Shown: positions 25,291 to 32,645 of the stretch, piece after piece
How the letters are laid out: the number at the start of each line of letters is the position of its first letter
How positions within the stretch are numbered: position 1 is the first letter of the stretch
Source: a virus
Virus record (IMG/VR): IMGVR_UViG_3300020442_000015
Coordinates: 1 to 64,000 of that record
Length of the DNA: 64,000 nucleotides
Direction: 5' to 3' (one strand)
Program-made: the position numbers and the translations under genes
The notes under the pieces: model-generated
The model's database searches: none
What the model saw: the letters and a program-made list of their open reading frames with translations, nothing else
Told to the model about the DNA's origin: nothing

Positions 25291-27735
25291 GTGCCACAAC
25301 TGAGTTCTCTTGGAAAATCTGACGTAATGGGTCGTGACGGGTTCACCTGGTGGGTGGGCGAAGTCGAATCCATTAAAGACCCACAGTTGCTGGGTCGCGT
25401 TAAAGTGCGTATTGTCGGTTGGTACACTGGTGCTGGCGAGACATCGTATCTTGATGAAGTTCCAACAGAATCTCTTCCCTGGGCAGCAGTTATGCTCCCC
25501 ACTGACCAACCTGGTATCAAGAACACTGGTACAAAGGGTGAACTACAGGTCGGTGCGGTTGTCTTAGGTTTCTTCCTCGATGGCGAGGAAGCACAGGTTC
25601 CGATTGTTCTCGGTTCTATTCGCGGTTTTAAGAACAAGGCGAGTAGTAAAGATCCAAGCGGAGAGCCGTCTACTGATGAGGGTGCTGAGGCAACAGTCTT
25701 GGCATCTTCTGACGAAGCACTTGAGGATCTACCCCCTCAAGCAAAGACCATCACTGGTGAGGATGCACACGGCGGTCACCCATTCAATGTTGCTGGTAGT
25801 CAGACTCCTGGTGATGAAAATGGTGGTGAAGAAAAGAGTCGTGGTGTAATTTCTCAACTTGAGGAAAATGCTCCTGGTCACTACGCAACTAACCCTATCA
25901 AAGTTCCCGCTGAGGCACAGGGTATTGCTGATGGTTTGAGTGGTCCTAATGGTGAAGGTTTTGAGAGAGACCTCAATAGAATGTTGACTGAGTTTGGTCA
26001 ACTTGGCGGATCCCTCGCCCAAGGTAAAGATGGTAACCTTGTATCTCTCATCACTGGTAAGAAGGTGAGAAACAATATCATCTCTGAGACGTTAGCAGGC
26101 ATTAAGAATGCTGTTAGCGGTGCCATTAGTGGCATTATGTCGTCGCTCAAGAGTATCCTTGCACAAGGCATTGAACAACTGCTGAATACTCTTCTCTCTG
26201 CACTGAGCAACATCATTCCACTGGGCATCCTGAACACACTGATGGCACTCGCTGAGTTCATCTTCAGTCTGTTCTGTAATTTTGAAGCAAGTTATATCTT
26301 GGGTGCTATTAGGGGTGCACTAGGAAATATATCAGGATTTGCCTCGGATATTGCGGGTAAGGTCGTTGACAAAGTTGTCGGTGGTCTTGCTTCTAAAGTT
26401 CAAGGCACTGTGAACAAAGTGATTGGTAACATTCAATCACAGATGGCAAAAGTTGCATCAATCGGTCAGAAGATTGTTCAGGCAGTTGCAGTTGCTAAGA
26501 AAGGACTGGACGCAGCAAAGAAACTTGGTGGTTCTCTTCAGTCACTCTTTAGTTTTGACTTCTCTAAGATCAACTGGTCTTCTTTGATCACAATTCTTCT
26601 CAACATCCTTAAGGCACTCTTCGGTAATAAGGATTGCGGACGATCGTTAGCACCACCTAAACAAAAATTCTGGTTACCACTGCTAGGAACATCGACGTGT
26701 ACGTCAGTTCCTGAGTATCTCCAGCAAGAAATCACTATTGATACTTCGACTGGAAATCCAAAATCCAAGGGTGACTACTTCTCTGACCTGTTTACTAACA
26801 TTGACACCTACGCTACGCAGGTGACAACGTTCTTGAATGGTGCAAAAACAATTCAGGATGCTACCCCAGGCAAAGAGAAAACTATTGTTCAACATAGTGG
26901 TGGTCAAACCACGATTGCTACGGCAATGGGTGACCAACACACAAACATTCCTGGTAATGATACCAAGATTGTTGGTAATGATGATTGTAAGACAGTCAAA
27001 GCAAACAAAGCATTGACTATTGAAGGTGACTTCACCCTGAAGGTTATGGGTGATTTTAACCTGGAAGTTCAAGGTACCCAAAACATCAACGTCTCTCAGG
27101 GTGTTGAAACTGATGAAGGCGGTGAACCTGCTGGTGACGCAAAGCAGAAGAAGGGTGCACAAACATTTGCATCAGACTACGACGTTATCTACGAGGGTGA
27201 CTGGAAAGTACAAGCACCTAACGTCACATTGTCTGCGCTGAACGACTTAGACCTGAACGGTTCTGCGGTTACAGTCAAAGCATCTTCCTTGATGAACTCT
27301 ATCTCTGGTGAGATCATCAACGAGTGTGCTTGGAAAACTGAGTTCATCAACAACGTGCACTTCTCCCTGATCGGGATGATGAACCCAATTCCTGCTCTGA
27401 CTGGTCGTCTGACACTGATCAAGGGTCCTGATATTACTATCTGTGGTACTGGTCTTGGAACTTCTCCTCTCCCTGCTGCTCATATTCGTATTACTGAGTG
27501 TGCTACCATTCCTGGTGGTATCGTTGATATGGTTAACGGTTCTGCTGGAGGACACGTGACGATGGTCAATACTGCTGCTGGTGGTATTGGTGAGTTTGTG
27601 AACGGTGGTGCAGGTGCTATCGTGAACAACGTCACAACAGGTGTCGCTTCTTACAACGTCGGTTCTGGTATTATGACAGTTGGTTGCTTGGGTGGTCCTA
27701 CCCAGGTCTATGGATTGCCACTTCTGCTGAATTGA
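25291..27735 (+). CDS. 5: Baseplate hub / central spike protein gp5-like
   Basis: The GTG at 25291 starts an 814-residue protein. The N-terminus has the gp5 OB fold (DGFTWWVGEVESIKDP, LGRVKVRIVGWYTG, ELQVGAVVLGFFLDGEE). The C-terminus (about 540-640) has the repeated beta-helix pattern of the spike (IPGNDTKIVGNDDCKTV, GDFTLKVMGDFNLEV). Between them, where T4 gp5 has lysozyme, lie long Ala/Gly-rich hydrophobic helices and no lysozyme motif. The muralytic role may have moved to tape-measure-like protein 1. Confidence 0.85.
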   Translation: MPQLSSLGKSDVMGRDGFTWWVGEVESIKDPQLLGRVKVRIVGWYTGAGETSYLDEVPTESLPWAAVMLPTDQPGIKNTGTKGELQVGAVVLGFFLDGEEAQVPIVLGSIRGFKNKASSKDPSGEPSTDEGAEATVLASSDEALEDLPPQAKTITGEDAHGGHPFNVAGSQTPGDENGGEEKSRGVISQLEENAPGHYATNPIKVPAEAQGIADGLSGPNGEGFERDLNRMLTEFGQLGGSLAQGKDGNLVSLITGKKVRNNIISETLAGIKNAVSGAISGIMSSLKSILAQGIEQLLNTLLSALSNIIPLGILNTLMALAEFIFSLFCNFEASYILGAIRGALGNISGFASDIAGKVVDKVVGGLASKVQGTVNKVIGNIQSQMAKVASIGQKIVQAVAVAKKGLDAAKKLGGSLQSLFSFDFSKINWSSLITILLNILKALFGNKDCGRSLAPPKQKFWLPLLGTSTCTSVPEYLQQEITIDTSTGNPKSKGDYFSDLFTNIDTYATQVTTFLNGAKTIQDATPGKEKTIVQHSGGQTTIATAMGDQHTNIPGNDTKIVGNDDCKTVKANKALTIEGDFTLKVMGDFNLEVQGTQNINVSQGVETDEGGEPAGDAKQKKGAQTFASDYDVIYEGDWKVQAPNVTLSALNDLDLNGSAVTVKASSLMNSISGEIINECAWKTEFINNVHFSLIGMMNPIPALTGRLTLIKGPDITICGTGLGTSPLPAAHIRITECATIPGGIVDMVNGSAGGHVTMVNTAAGGIGEFVNGGAGAIVNNVTTGVASYNVGSGIMTVGCLGGPTQVYGLPLLLN

Positions 27736-27738
27736 TGC

Positions 27739-27744
27739 TATAAT
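27739..27744 (+). promoter_or_regulatory. Possible promoter -10 element TATAAT
   Basis: A perfect TATAAT lies right after the gp5 stop and 23 bases before the next ATG. No convincing -35 box is visible at the right distance, so this is only a candidate. Confidence 0.35.
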
Positions 27745-27766
27745 AATCTCAGTTCAACCTGAGGTT

Positions 27767-27919
27767 ATGCAAGGTCGGAAGTACGAGGTGCTGATGCGCC
27801 GTCCATCTGGACCACACAAACGTGTCATCGTTGAGGATTGCTACACAATCCAAGAAGCGAGGCAACGTGCTGCATCTATGTACGGTCTCGAAGTCATCGA
27901 TGCATACCCCAAATCCTGA
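27767..27919 (+). CDS. Small basic conserved protein, 50 residues
   Basis: The frame runs ATG to TGA with GAGG upstream. The product (MQGRKYEVLMRRPSG at the start, EARQRAASMYGLEVI near the end) looks like a small beta-beta-alpha protein and I believe it is conserved in cyanophages. The function is unknown. It follows a TATAAT element. Confidence 0.65.
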   Translation: MQGRKYEVLMRRPSGPHKRVIVEDCYTIQEARQRAASMYGLEVIDAYPKS

Positions 27920-27926
27920 ATACATA

Positions 27927-28115
27927 ATGGAAGAAACATTTGTTGATTATGTTTGGATCGATTTTCCAAAACGCTCCCTGTCCATACAAGATAATGAGGG
28001 ACGCCTTGAAAAAGTTAAGTTCGATTGGACGGAGGAAGGAGCAGAAGGATTCACCGAATTCGTAGAAGTGCTCCACCAACACACAACACCTGAGATGAGA
28101 CATTATCAGTTATGA
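27927..28115 (+). CDS. Hypothetical protein, 62 residues
   Basis: The ATG at 27927 lies seven bases after the previous stop; an earlier ATG at 27900 would overlap it. The acidic product (FVDYVWIDFPKRSLSI at the start) seems to form two strands and a helix. No family is recognised. It overlaps the next gene by 4 bases. Confidence 0.6.
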   Translation: MEETFVDYVWIDFPKRSLSIQDNEGRLEKVKFDWTEEGAEGFTEFVEVLHQHTTPEMRHYQL

Positions 28116-28405
28116 TTAGAGTAACAGTTGAGGAAGCACAGGAGAATTTTGACTTCCTTATGACATTAGTTGAGCGTGGCGAAACCATCTTGATTGAAGG
28201 CGAGAAGGGTAACGTTGTGATGGCACCAGTTGCCGCAACAAACAACACGATCAACGATCAAATTGAAGAGGCACTCCTAGAGCGTGAGAAGCAGGCACAG
28301 TACGGTGGTCCTGCTCCCATCCCTGGAACCAATCTGCCCTCTGCCGCAGAACTTGCCTCATTCGTTGCACAAGAAACTGCCACTGCACACAAGGACTTGA
28401 AATGA
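28112..28405 (+). CDS. Phd/YefM-like antitoxin-type protein without visible toxin
   Basis: The first ~40 residues (MIRVTVEEAQENFDFLMTL, then ERGETILIEGEKG and VVMAPV) follow the Phd/YefM pattern: strand, helix, strand, with an ending like vavlvp. The remaining half is a linear acidic, Pro/Gly-containing tail, where antitoxins usually contact the toxin. No toxin gene is seen beside it. An orphan antitoxin could neutralise host toxins or act as a DNA-binding regulator. Confidence 0.55.
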   Translation: MIRVTVEEAQENFDFLMTLVERGETILIEGEKGNVVMAPVAATNNTINDQIEEALLEREKQAQYGGPAPIPGTNLPSAAELASFVAQETATAHKDLK

Positions 28406-28704
28406 ACAACGACCTCATTGCCGACTACTGGACAGCACCAACACCACCCGTATCACCTACACAATGGCAATCAGTTTACGAAAAACAAAGGCGAGATCGC
28501 CTTGGAGACATTCTTGTAGATTATCTTGGCGATGAAACAGTTACACCTCGTAGAGTTTATGAAGAACTTCTGGCAGAAGTTGATTCATATCGCAAGTACC
28601 ATAAAGAAAATCTTGCCAGGGCAAACGAACTCTACGACCTCCTCCTCGGATTCAGACCAGGAGAATTTGCTCTTGAAGATGTCGAAAATGGGGTTGGAGG
28701 ATGA
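28402..28704 (+). CDS. Hypothetical protein, 100 residues
   Basis: A helical, charged product with a heptad-like central segment (YEELLAEVDSYRKYHKENLA). It overlaps its upstream neighbour by ATGA and the next gene by 26 bases. Helical DNA-independent accessory proteins of this kind are common in cyanophages; the role is not recognised. Confidence 0.6.
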   Translation: MNNDLIADYWTAPTPPVSPTQWQSVYEKQRRDRLGDILVDYLGDETVTPRRVYEELLAEVDSYRKYHKENLARANELYDLLLGFRPGEFALEDVENGVGG

Positions 28705-28807
28705 GTGGAACGATTATGTTGACTGCTGCGATGCTTTAGATGTCAAACCAAACCTCCGAAGATTCATCAGATACAACGAACTCTACCCTAGAACCACCCA
28801 TTCCTAA
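28679..28807 (+). CDS. Small acidic protein, 42 residues
   Basis: The open frame is longer upstream, but the protein-like part is the end: DEWNDYVDCCDALDV, then NLRRFIRYNEL. ATG 28679 or 28688 is likely. The pattern with a double Cys followed by a basic helix seems conserved in cyanophages to my memory. The function is unknown. Confidence 0.45.
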   Translation: MSKMGLEDEWNDYVDCCDALDVKPNLRRFIRYNELYPRTTHS

Positions 28808-28916
28808 TCTTATTGGGTTAGGTGTTTTGTTTTTAGGCACGATTGCAACCATTGTTTATGGTTACTTTCACGGCAATATGCATTTGATTACTACGTTGAA
28901 AAATGCTAGAGGATGA
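28740..28916 (+). CDS. Small single-pass membrane protein, 58 residues
   Basis: An ATG at 28740 opens a frame overlapping the previous gene by 68 bases. After a Ser/Thr-rich start, a clear membrane helix follows (NLIGLGVLFLGTIATIVYGY) and then a short basic tail. It overlaps the first cpeT-like gene by 14 bases. It looks like the small membrane proteins of photosystems or cytochrome complexes in size, but no family is recognised. Confidence 0.5.
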   Translation: MSNQTSEDSSDTTNSTLEPPIPNLIGLGVLFLGTIATIVYGYFHGNMHLITTLKNARG

Positions 28917-29343
28917 GTTTACTAAAATTTTACTAGGACACTGGGACAACGCATATCAGGCACAATGTAATCCTTCAAACTGGGCACACATTCATTACAA
29001 GTGGTACCTAGTTGGGAATACATTGTGTTCAAAACAATGGTATGAGTGGAGTGGACAGACGTACCGTGAACGATCACATAAAGTGAAAGAAGTTGACGGT
29101 AAGATTCTCCTGGAAACCTATCGTGATGCAAACATCAAAGAAACCGATATGTGGTTTGAAAAAACTAATAAAGGTTTCAAGGGTTACACCCTAGAAGGTG
29201 CTGTAAATCACAAAGGTGTTAAAGTATTTTCTGAAGTTGTCATTACCGAGAATCAGTTCACCACTGTAGATAAAGGTGATGATGGTGTAACCTGGGGTAA
29301 CACTCCTGGACCTTTTGTCTTCAAACGAAAATATATAGATTAG
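28903..29343 (+). CDS. CpeT-like bilin lyase relative (tandem copy 1)
   Basis: The 146-residue protein has the CpeT/CpcT pattern: LGHWDNAYQAQCNPSNWAHI, then a tyrosine-rich strand KQWYEWSGQTYRERSHKV (the PYR-x-R element) and a barrel of strands ending GPFVFKRKY. CpeT-type proteins attach bilins to phycobiliprotein cysteines or act as chaperones of that step. Phage members lack the final extension of host enzymes. The next gene is a relative of the same length. Confidence 0.7.
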   Translation: MLEDEFTKILLGHWDNAYQAQCNPSNWAHIHYKWYLVGNTLCSKQWYEWSGQTYRERSHKVKEVDGKILLETYRDANIKETDMWFEKTNKGFKGYTLEGAVNHKGVKVFSEVVITENQFTTVDKGDDGVTWGNTPGPFVFKRKYID

Positions 29344-29347
29344 AATT

Positions 29348-29794
29348 ATGGAGAAGTTTCTAGACCTATTCGTTCATCATTGGCATAATCTTCGGCAAGC
29401 ACAACATTCACCAGCATCTTTTGCATACGTTCATTACGAGGTGACCTGGGATGGTGAACAACTGAAGACTAAGCAGTGGTATGATTATGAGGGTCCCGAT
29501 AAACCGTATCGCGAACGACAACATAACGTCAGTGATATGGAGGACGGTAAAGTTTTACTTGAAACTTTCAACAATTTCGTTAAACTGGCGGATACCATCT
29601 TTGTCCCAACTCCTGAAGGTTTTAGAGGACAAACAGAGGATGGTTACTTCGATCCCCAAGGTAGAAGAGTTGAAACCAAGGTTACCCTCACGAATACTGA
29701 ATTCGCTACTAGCGATAAAGGATGGGATAGAAATGGCAACTTACTGTGGGGCTCAGAAAAAGGACCGTTTGTGTTTAACCGATGTACAAAGTAA
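29348..29794 (+). CDS. CpeT-like bilin lyase relative (tandem copy 2)
   Basis: The 148-residue protein parallels copy 1: VHHWHNLRQAQHSPASFAYV, KQWYDYEGPDKPYRERQHNV and GPFVFNR at the end. PYRER here is closer to the family consensus than in copy 1. The pair probably arose by duplication and diverged, so they may serve different bilin sites or subunits. It overlaps the next gene by 13 bases. Confidence 0.7.
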   Translation: MEKFLDLFVHHWHNLRQAQHSPASFAYVHYEVTWDGEQLKTKQWYDYEGPDKPYRERQHNVSDMEDGKVLLETFNNFVKLADTIFVPTPEGFRGQTEDGYFDPQGRRVETKVTLTNTEFATSDKGWDRNGNLLWGSEKGPFVFNRCTK

Positions 29795-30054
29795 CTTTCG
29801 ATTATCGTCTACTAATTCAGGACACCAAGTATGCACCTATCGTGTGCAAGTTCTGGTATATTAACGGTGTTCCATACACTTTTGATGAAATCGACTTTCC
29901 AGAAATCGAACTCCTTGAGAGTTGCGAAACAATAGATCCTTGGACTATCGATGATCTATATAAGTGGAGTAGTTACCTTGTTATGGAAGAGATTCACCCT
30001 CTCCTCTTTGAGTTGGAAGACCAGATAGAATGTGAATGTGAATTGCCAAATTAG
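29782..30054 (+). CDS. Acidic hypothetical protein, 90 residues
   Basis: The product has an aromatic N-terminal half (FDYRLLIQDTKYAP) and an acidic end (EDQIECECELPN). Its stop codon lies inside the tRNA-Thr gene that follows, so the last ten bases are shared. No family is recognised. Confidence 0.6.
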   Translation: MYKVTFDYRLLIQDTKYAPIVCKFWYINGVPYTFDEIDFPEIELLESCETIDPWTIDDLYKWSSYLVMEEIHPLLFELEDQIECECELPN

Positions 30055-30118
30055 CTCAGCTGGATAGAGCAACGGTTTTGTAAACCGTAGGTCGTCGGTT
30101 CAAGTCCGACATTTGGCT
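30045..30118 (+). tRNA. tRNA-Thr (anticodon TGT)
   Basis: The acceptor stem GCCAAAT/ATTTGGC, the D-stem GCTC/GAGC, the anticodon stem ACGGT/ACCGT with loop TTTGTAA and the T-arm GTCGG-TTCAAGT-CCGAC are all present. Anticodon TGT reads ACA and other ACN threonine codons. No CCA is encoded. The 5' end overlaps the preceding gene's stop. It is the only tRNA I find in this window. Confidence 0.95.
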
Positions 30119-30133
30119 CTCTGACATTTTATT

Positions 30134-30334
30134 ATGGACGATTCTTCTAAATATGTCTTCGGCGGATTCCCAGTGACATCCGTCAATATACTACGCCTCA
30201 TCAGCGAACTGGAGGGTTCATACCAACTTACCAAGTATATGGGTTTCAAGGAGGATATGGACACTTTGGAAGAAATCAAGAAGAGATACTATAAGATGTA
30301 TTTCAAACTTGCAAAAGAGGAGAAATCGTGCTAG
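30134..30334 (+). CDS. Hypothetical protein, 66 residues
   Basis: A helical, lysine-rich product starting just after the tRNA (MDDSSKYVFGGFPVTSV, later EEIKKRYYKMYFKLA). No motif is recognised. It is first in a run of tiny genes that reaches 31272. Confidence 0.55.
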   Translation: MDDSSKYVFGGFPVTSVNILRLISELEGSYQLTKYMGFKEDMDTLEEIKKRYYKMYFKLAKEEKSC

Positions 30335-30359
30335 GTTATGCTTGAAAAGTTTCATCGCT

Positions 30360-30560
30360 ATGACACACTACAAACCCTATAGTCCAGAATGGCATAGGCA
30401 ACGCTACCTCAAGGAAGCGTTACTAAAGTATCTTGACGATGGTGTAGACAACAATGCAATCTACACAGACATTCTGGACATCCTCCAAGAGAGATCCGAG
30501 TCAGCATATGCTGAATATGAACGGGTCACAGAGTTGGAATCAATGCTTCAATCTAAATAG
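30360..30560 (+). CDS. Small conserved helical protein, 66 residues
   Basis: The ATG at 30360 was chosen over an upstream start that would overlap the previous gene. The product starts MTHYKPYSPEWHRQRYLKEA and continues as acidic helices. I recall similar small cyanophage proteins with this YSPEWHR-type start. The function is unknown. Confidence 0.55.
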   Translation: MTHYKPYSPEWHRQRYLKEALLKYLDDGVDNNAIYTDILDILQERSESAYAEYERVTELESMLQSK

Positions 30561-30579
30561 TCCGAACGCAGTACCGTCA

Positions 30580-30891
30580 ATGCTCTCAACCGCATATCGT
30601 CTCAGATTGGAATCAATCTGTCGTTGCATCGCTAATAATGAAGAAGTTCCCCTGGAAGATATGATCTGGGCGGAAAAACTAGCAAAAGCACATACACTCG
30701 CACGTGATTGGTTAAACAAGGCACGTCGTCAATCCAATGGAATTGAGGAGGGTAGTATGGATGATTTTATGAATAAGATGGGTTTAGGAGATCCCGATCC
30801 ATCTAACCACAAAACAGGGTTCTCTGGTGCAGACGAAATTGTTGACTGGTTTAAGCAAGATAAACCTGATGATTGGAGGCAACGTGACTGA
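30580..30891 (+). CDS. Hypothetical protein, 103 residues
   Basis: The ATG at 30580 lies 19 bases after the previous stop; the longer open frame upstream is a shadow. The product has two helices with alternating charge (DMIWAEKLAKAHTLARDWL) and an acidic, Trp-containing tail (VDWFKQDKPDDW). No family is recognised. It overlaps the GTG start of the next gene. Confidence 0.55.
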   Translation: MLSTAYRLRLESICRCIANNEEVPLEDMIWAEKLAKAHTLARDWLNKARRQSNGIEEGSMDDFMNKMGLGDPDPSNHKTGFSGADEIVDWFKQDKPDDWRQRD

Positions 30892-31045
30892 TACTACTAA
30901 TCTGAACATTGCCAAGAATTTGGTTGAGAAAATCGAAGAACTCTTGGATGGTGGCAAAGCACATTATCTTGAGTGCTCCGACCGTACTACGCATCACAAA
31001 AAAATCGTAATTGAATACGATCATTCTACTAGGGAGGCAACGTGA
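30884..31045 (+). CDS. Small protein, 53 residues, GTG start
   Basis: The GTG at 30884 follows GGAGGCAAC; the same leader is repeated before the next gene. The product MTDTTNLNIAKNLVEKI continues with a beta-like part containing Cys. It is unrecognised. The GAGGCAACGTGA repeat decides the start. Confidence 0.55.
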   Translation: MTDTTNLNIAKNLVEKIEELLDGGKAHYLECSDRTTHHKKIVIEYDHSTREAT

Positions 31046-31272
31046 TTGAAGCAGACATCGTTTTGTATTCCGACGGCGGACAGGAGTCCCAGAGAGCGGA
31101 AATGCTACTCAAGACAGACGCACTGAGGTACAAAAAGTACGTTCTGGGAAAAGATTTTTCTAAGACAGAATTTGAAATGGAGTTTGGTGGCGATGCCCAC
31201 TATCCTCAATTAAATGTTGGAACTAAACACGTAGGTGGACTGAAAGAGTTTCTCCAACACCTCTATATGTGA
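31042..31272 (+). CDS. Glutaredoxin-like protein lacking CxxC
   Basis: The GTG at 31042 (leader GAGGCAACGTGA) begins a 76-residue protein. It has the glutaredoxin outline: strand IVLYSDGG, helix, then FSKTEFEMEFGGDAHYPQLNV with the cis-proline, and KHVGGLKEFLQHL. At the active-site position the CPxC is replaced by GGQES. It therefore cannot do dithiol chemistry. A regulatory or binding role of the fold is likely. A complete glutaredoxin is at 5568. Confidence 0.7.
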   Translation: MIEADIVLYSDGGQESQRAEMLLKTDALRYKKYVLGKDFSKTEFEMEFGGDAHYPQLNVGTKHVGGLKEFLQHLYM

Positions 31273-31276
31273 ACAG

Positions 31277-31284
31277 TATAAATA
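31277..31284 (+). promoter_or_regulatory. Late-promoter-like element TATAAATA
   Basis: A perfect TATAAATA lies 28 bases before the first fibre-type gene; a second partial copy TATAAATT follows at 31291. Confidence 0.6.
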
Positions 31285-31312
31285 GGTTTGTATAAATTAG
31301 CGCCTGAGTTAA

Positions 31313-32638
31313 GTGGGTACAAAAAGAATATCACAATTAGAGACTCTGGCAGATGCCGTCTTGACGGGAGAAGCAATTCTCCCCGTTGTTATCTCTGACC
31401 CACTGATCCCAAATAGAAAAGCGAAGATCAATCAACTTTTCAAAGGGGTTAGTGCAGGATCTCAATCAGCCCCAGGACTTTGTTTCGACCTGGACCGCGA
31501 CACTGGTCTATACCAGAACGCATATGATGAGATTGGTATGGCATTCGGTACGTCTTCAATGTACTACCGAAAGCAGAACAACGCCGATGGATCTGCTACG
31601 ATTCGTATGATCGCAGGTGACACAACGTCATCTAACGTCAATATTGATATGCGTCCGCAGGGATCTGGAAGATTCCTTGTGAACGGACCTGCTGAATTCC
31701 AAGACGTGAACCTTCTGATCGCTGACGATCAGAACCCTGACAAGAAAGCAAAATTTGAAGTTTCTGGTGTCTCAACAGGCGCGGGTATCAGAACATTTGC
31801 GCTTCCTAGCACGGGTCAGTTCACATCTACAACTCTTCTTGGTAATGATACAGCGCAGACAATCAGTAACAAGACGATCATCATCAAGGATGGTGACCTG
31901 AGAATTACTGGTTCTTCTGACACTGCTAAGATTGCATTGTTTGAAACTGATGCTTGGGAAGCACCAGGAACGCACATCTATCGTCTTCCTGATTATGGAA
32001 CGACTGCTGCACAATCGACACTGATTGATACTATTACTGAACAAAACGTCAGTAATAAGAACTTCATCAATCCGTCAATCTCAAACATTGAATCTGGTGA
32101 TCCCAATGCTCCAACACCAAAGGTTACCTTCCTTTCTGGTGATGTGACATCTGATCGTGTTGTGACTTTCCCTGACCAGTCTATGACTGTTGCAGGTACA
32201 GAGTCTTCACAAACACTGAAGAACAAAGATTACGCTGATCCTCGTTTTGCTGATGGTACAGACATCACAAAGCGTGTCCAGTTTGATCTTTCGGAGATGC
32301 CTGGCGCTACTATTAACCGCTATTCATTTCCATATCAAAATCTGAACGTACCGATTTCGGAAAACAATGTTTTTGTTACCGAGAAGGCACGTCAGGTGTT
32401 GTCCGACAAGTCAATCGTTGGACTTAAACTGATCGATGAAACAAACGATCAGAACCAGGTGAATCTGGTACTGGACAACATTACTGGTACTAAATCTATT
32501 AGATTCCCGAATGCAGATGCAACTCTGCTTTCAACCGAAAACGTCGGAACACTGGGTGTTAGCTTTGGTGGTCCGATTTCTGCTCCCGACCTCGGTGGTA
32601 GACTTAGACTCCAACAACACTTTACAGCAGGATGGTAA
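31313..32638 (+). CDS. Virion structural / tail-fibre-like protein
   Basis: The GTG at 31313 opens a 441-residue protein beginning MGTKRISQLETLADAVLTGE. Around 60-110 it has DLDRDTGLYQNAYDEIGMAF and IRMIAGDTTSSNVNIDM, a pattern I know from cyanophage virion proteins with fibre-type repeats. Later repeats contain strands of the SFPDQSMTVAG and TFALPST type. It is first in the fibre block and stands behind a TATAAATA element. The exact position in the particle is unknown. Confidence 0.7.
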   Translation: MGTKRISQLETLADAVLTGEAILPVVISDPLIPNRKAKINQLFKGVSAGSQSAPGLCFDLDRDTGLYQNAYDEIGMAFGTSSMYYRKQNNADGSATIRMIAGDTTSSNVNIDMRPQGSGRFLVNGPAEFQDVNLLIADDQNPDKKAKFEVSGVSTGAGIRTFALPSTGQFTSTTLLGNDTAQTISNKTIIIKDGDLRITGSSDTAKIALFETDAWEAPGTHIYRLPDYGTTAAQSTLIDTITEQNVSNKNFINPSISNIESGDPNAPTPKVTFLSGDVTSDRVVTFPDQSMTVAGTESSQTLKNKDYADPRFADGTDITKRVQFDLSEMPGATINRYSFPYQNLNVPISENNVFVTEKARQVLSDKSIVGLKLIDETNDQNQVNLVLDNITGTKSIRFPNADATLLSTENVGTLGVSFGGPISAPDLGGRLRLQQHFTAGW

Positions 32639-32645
32639 TTAACAA

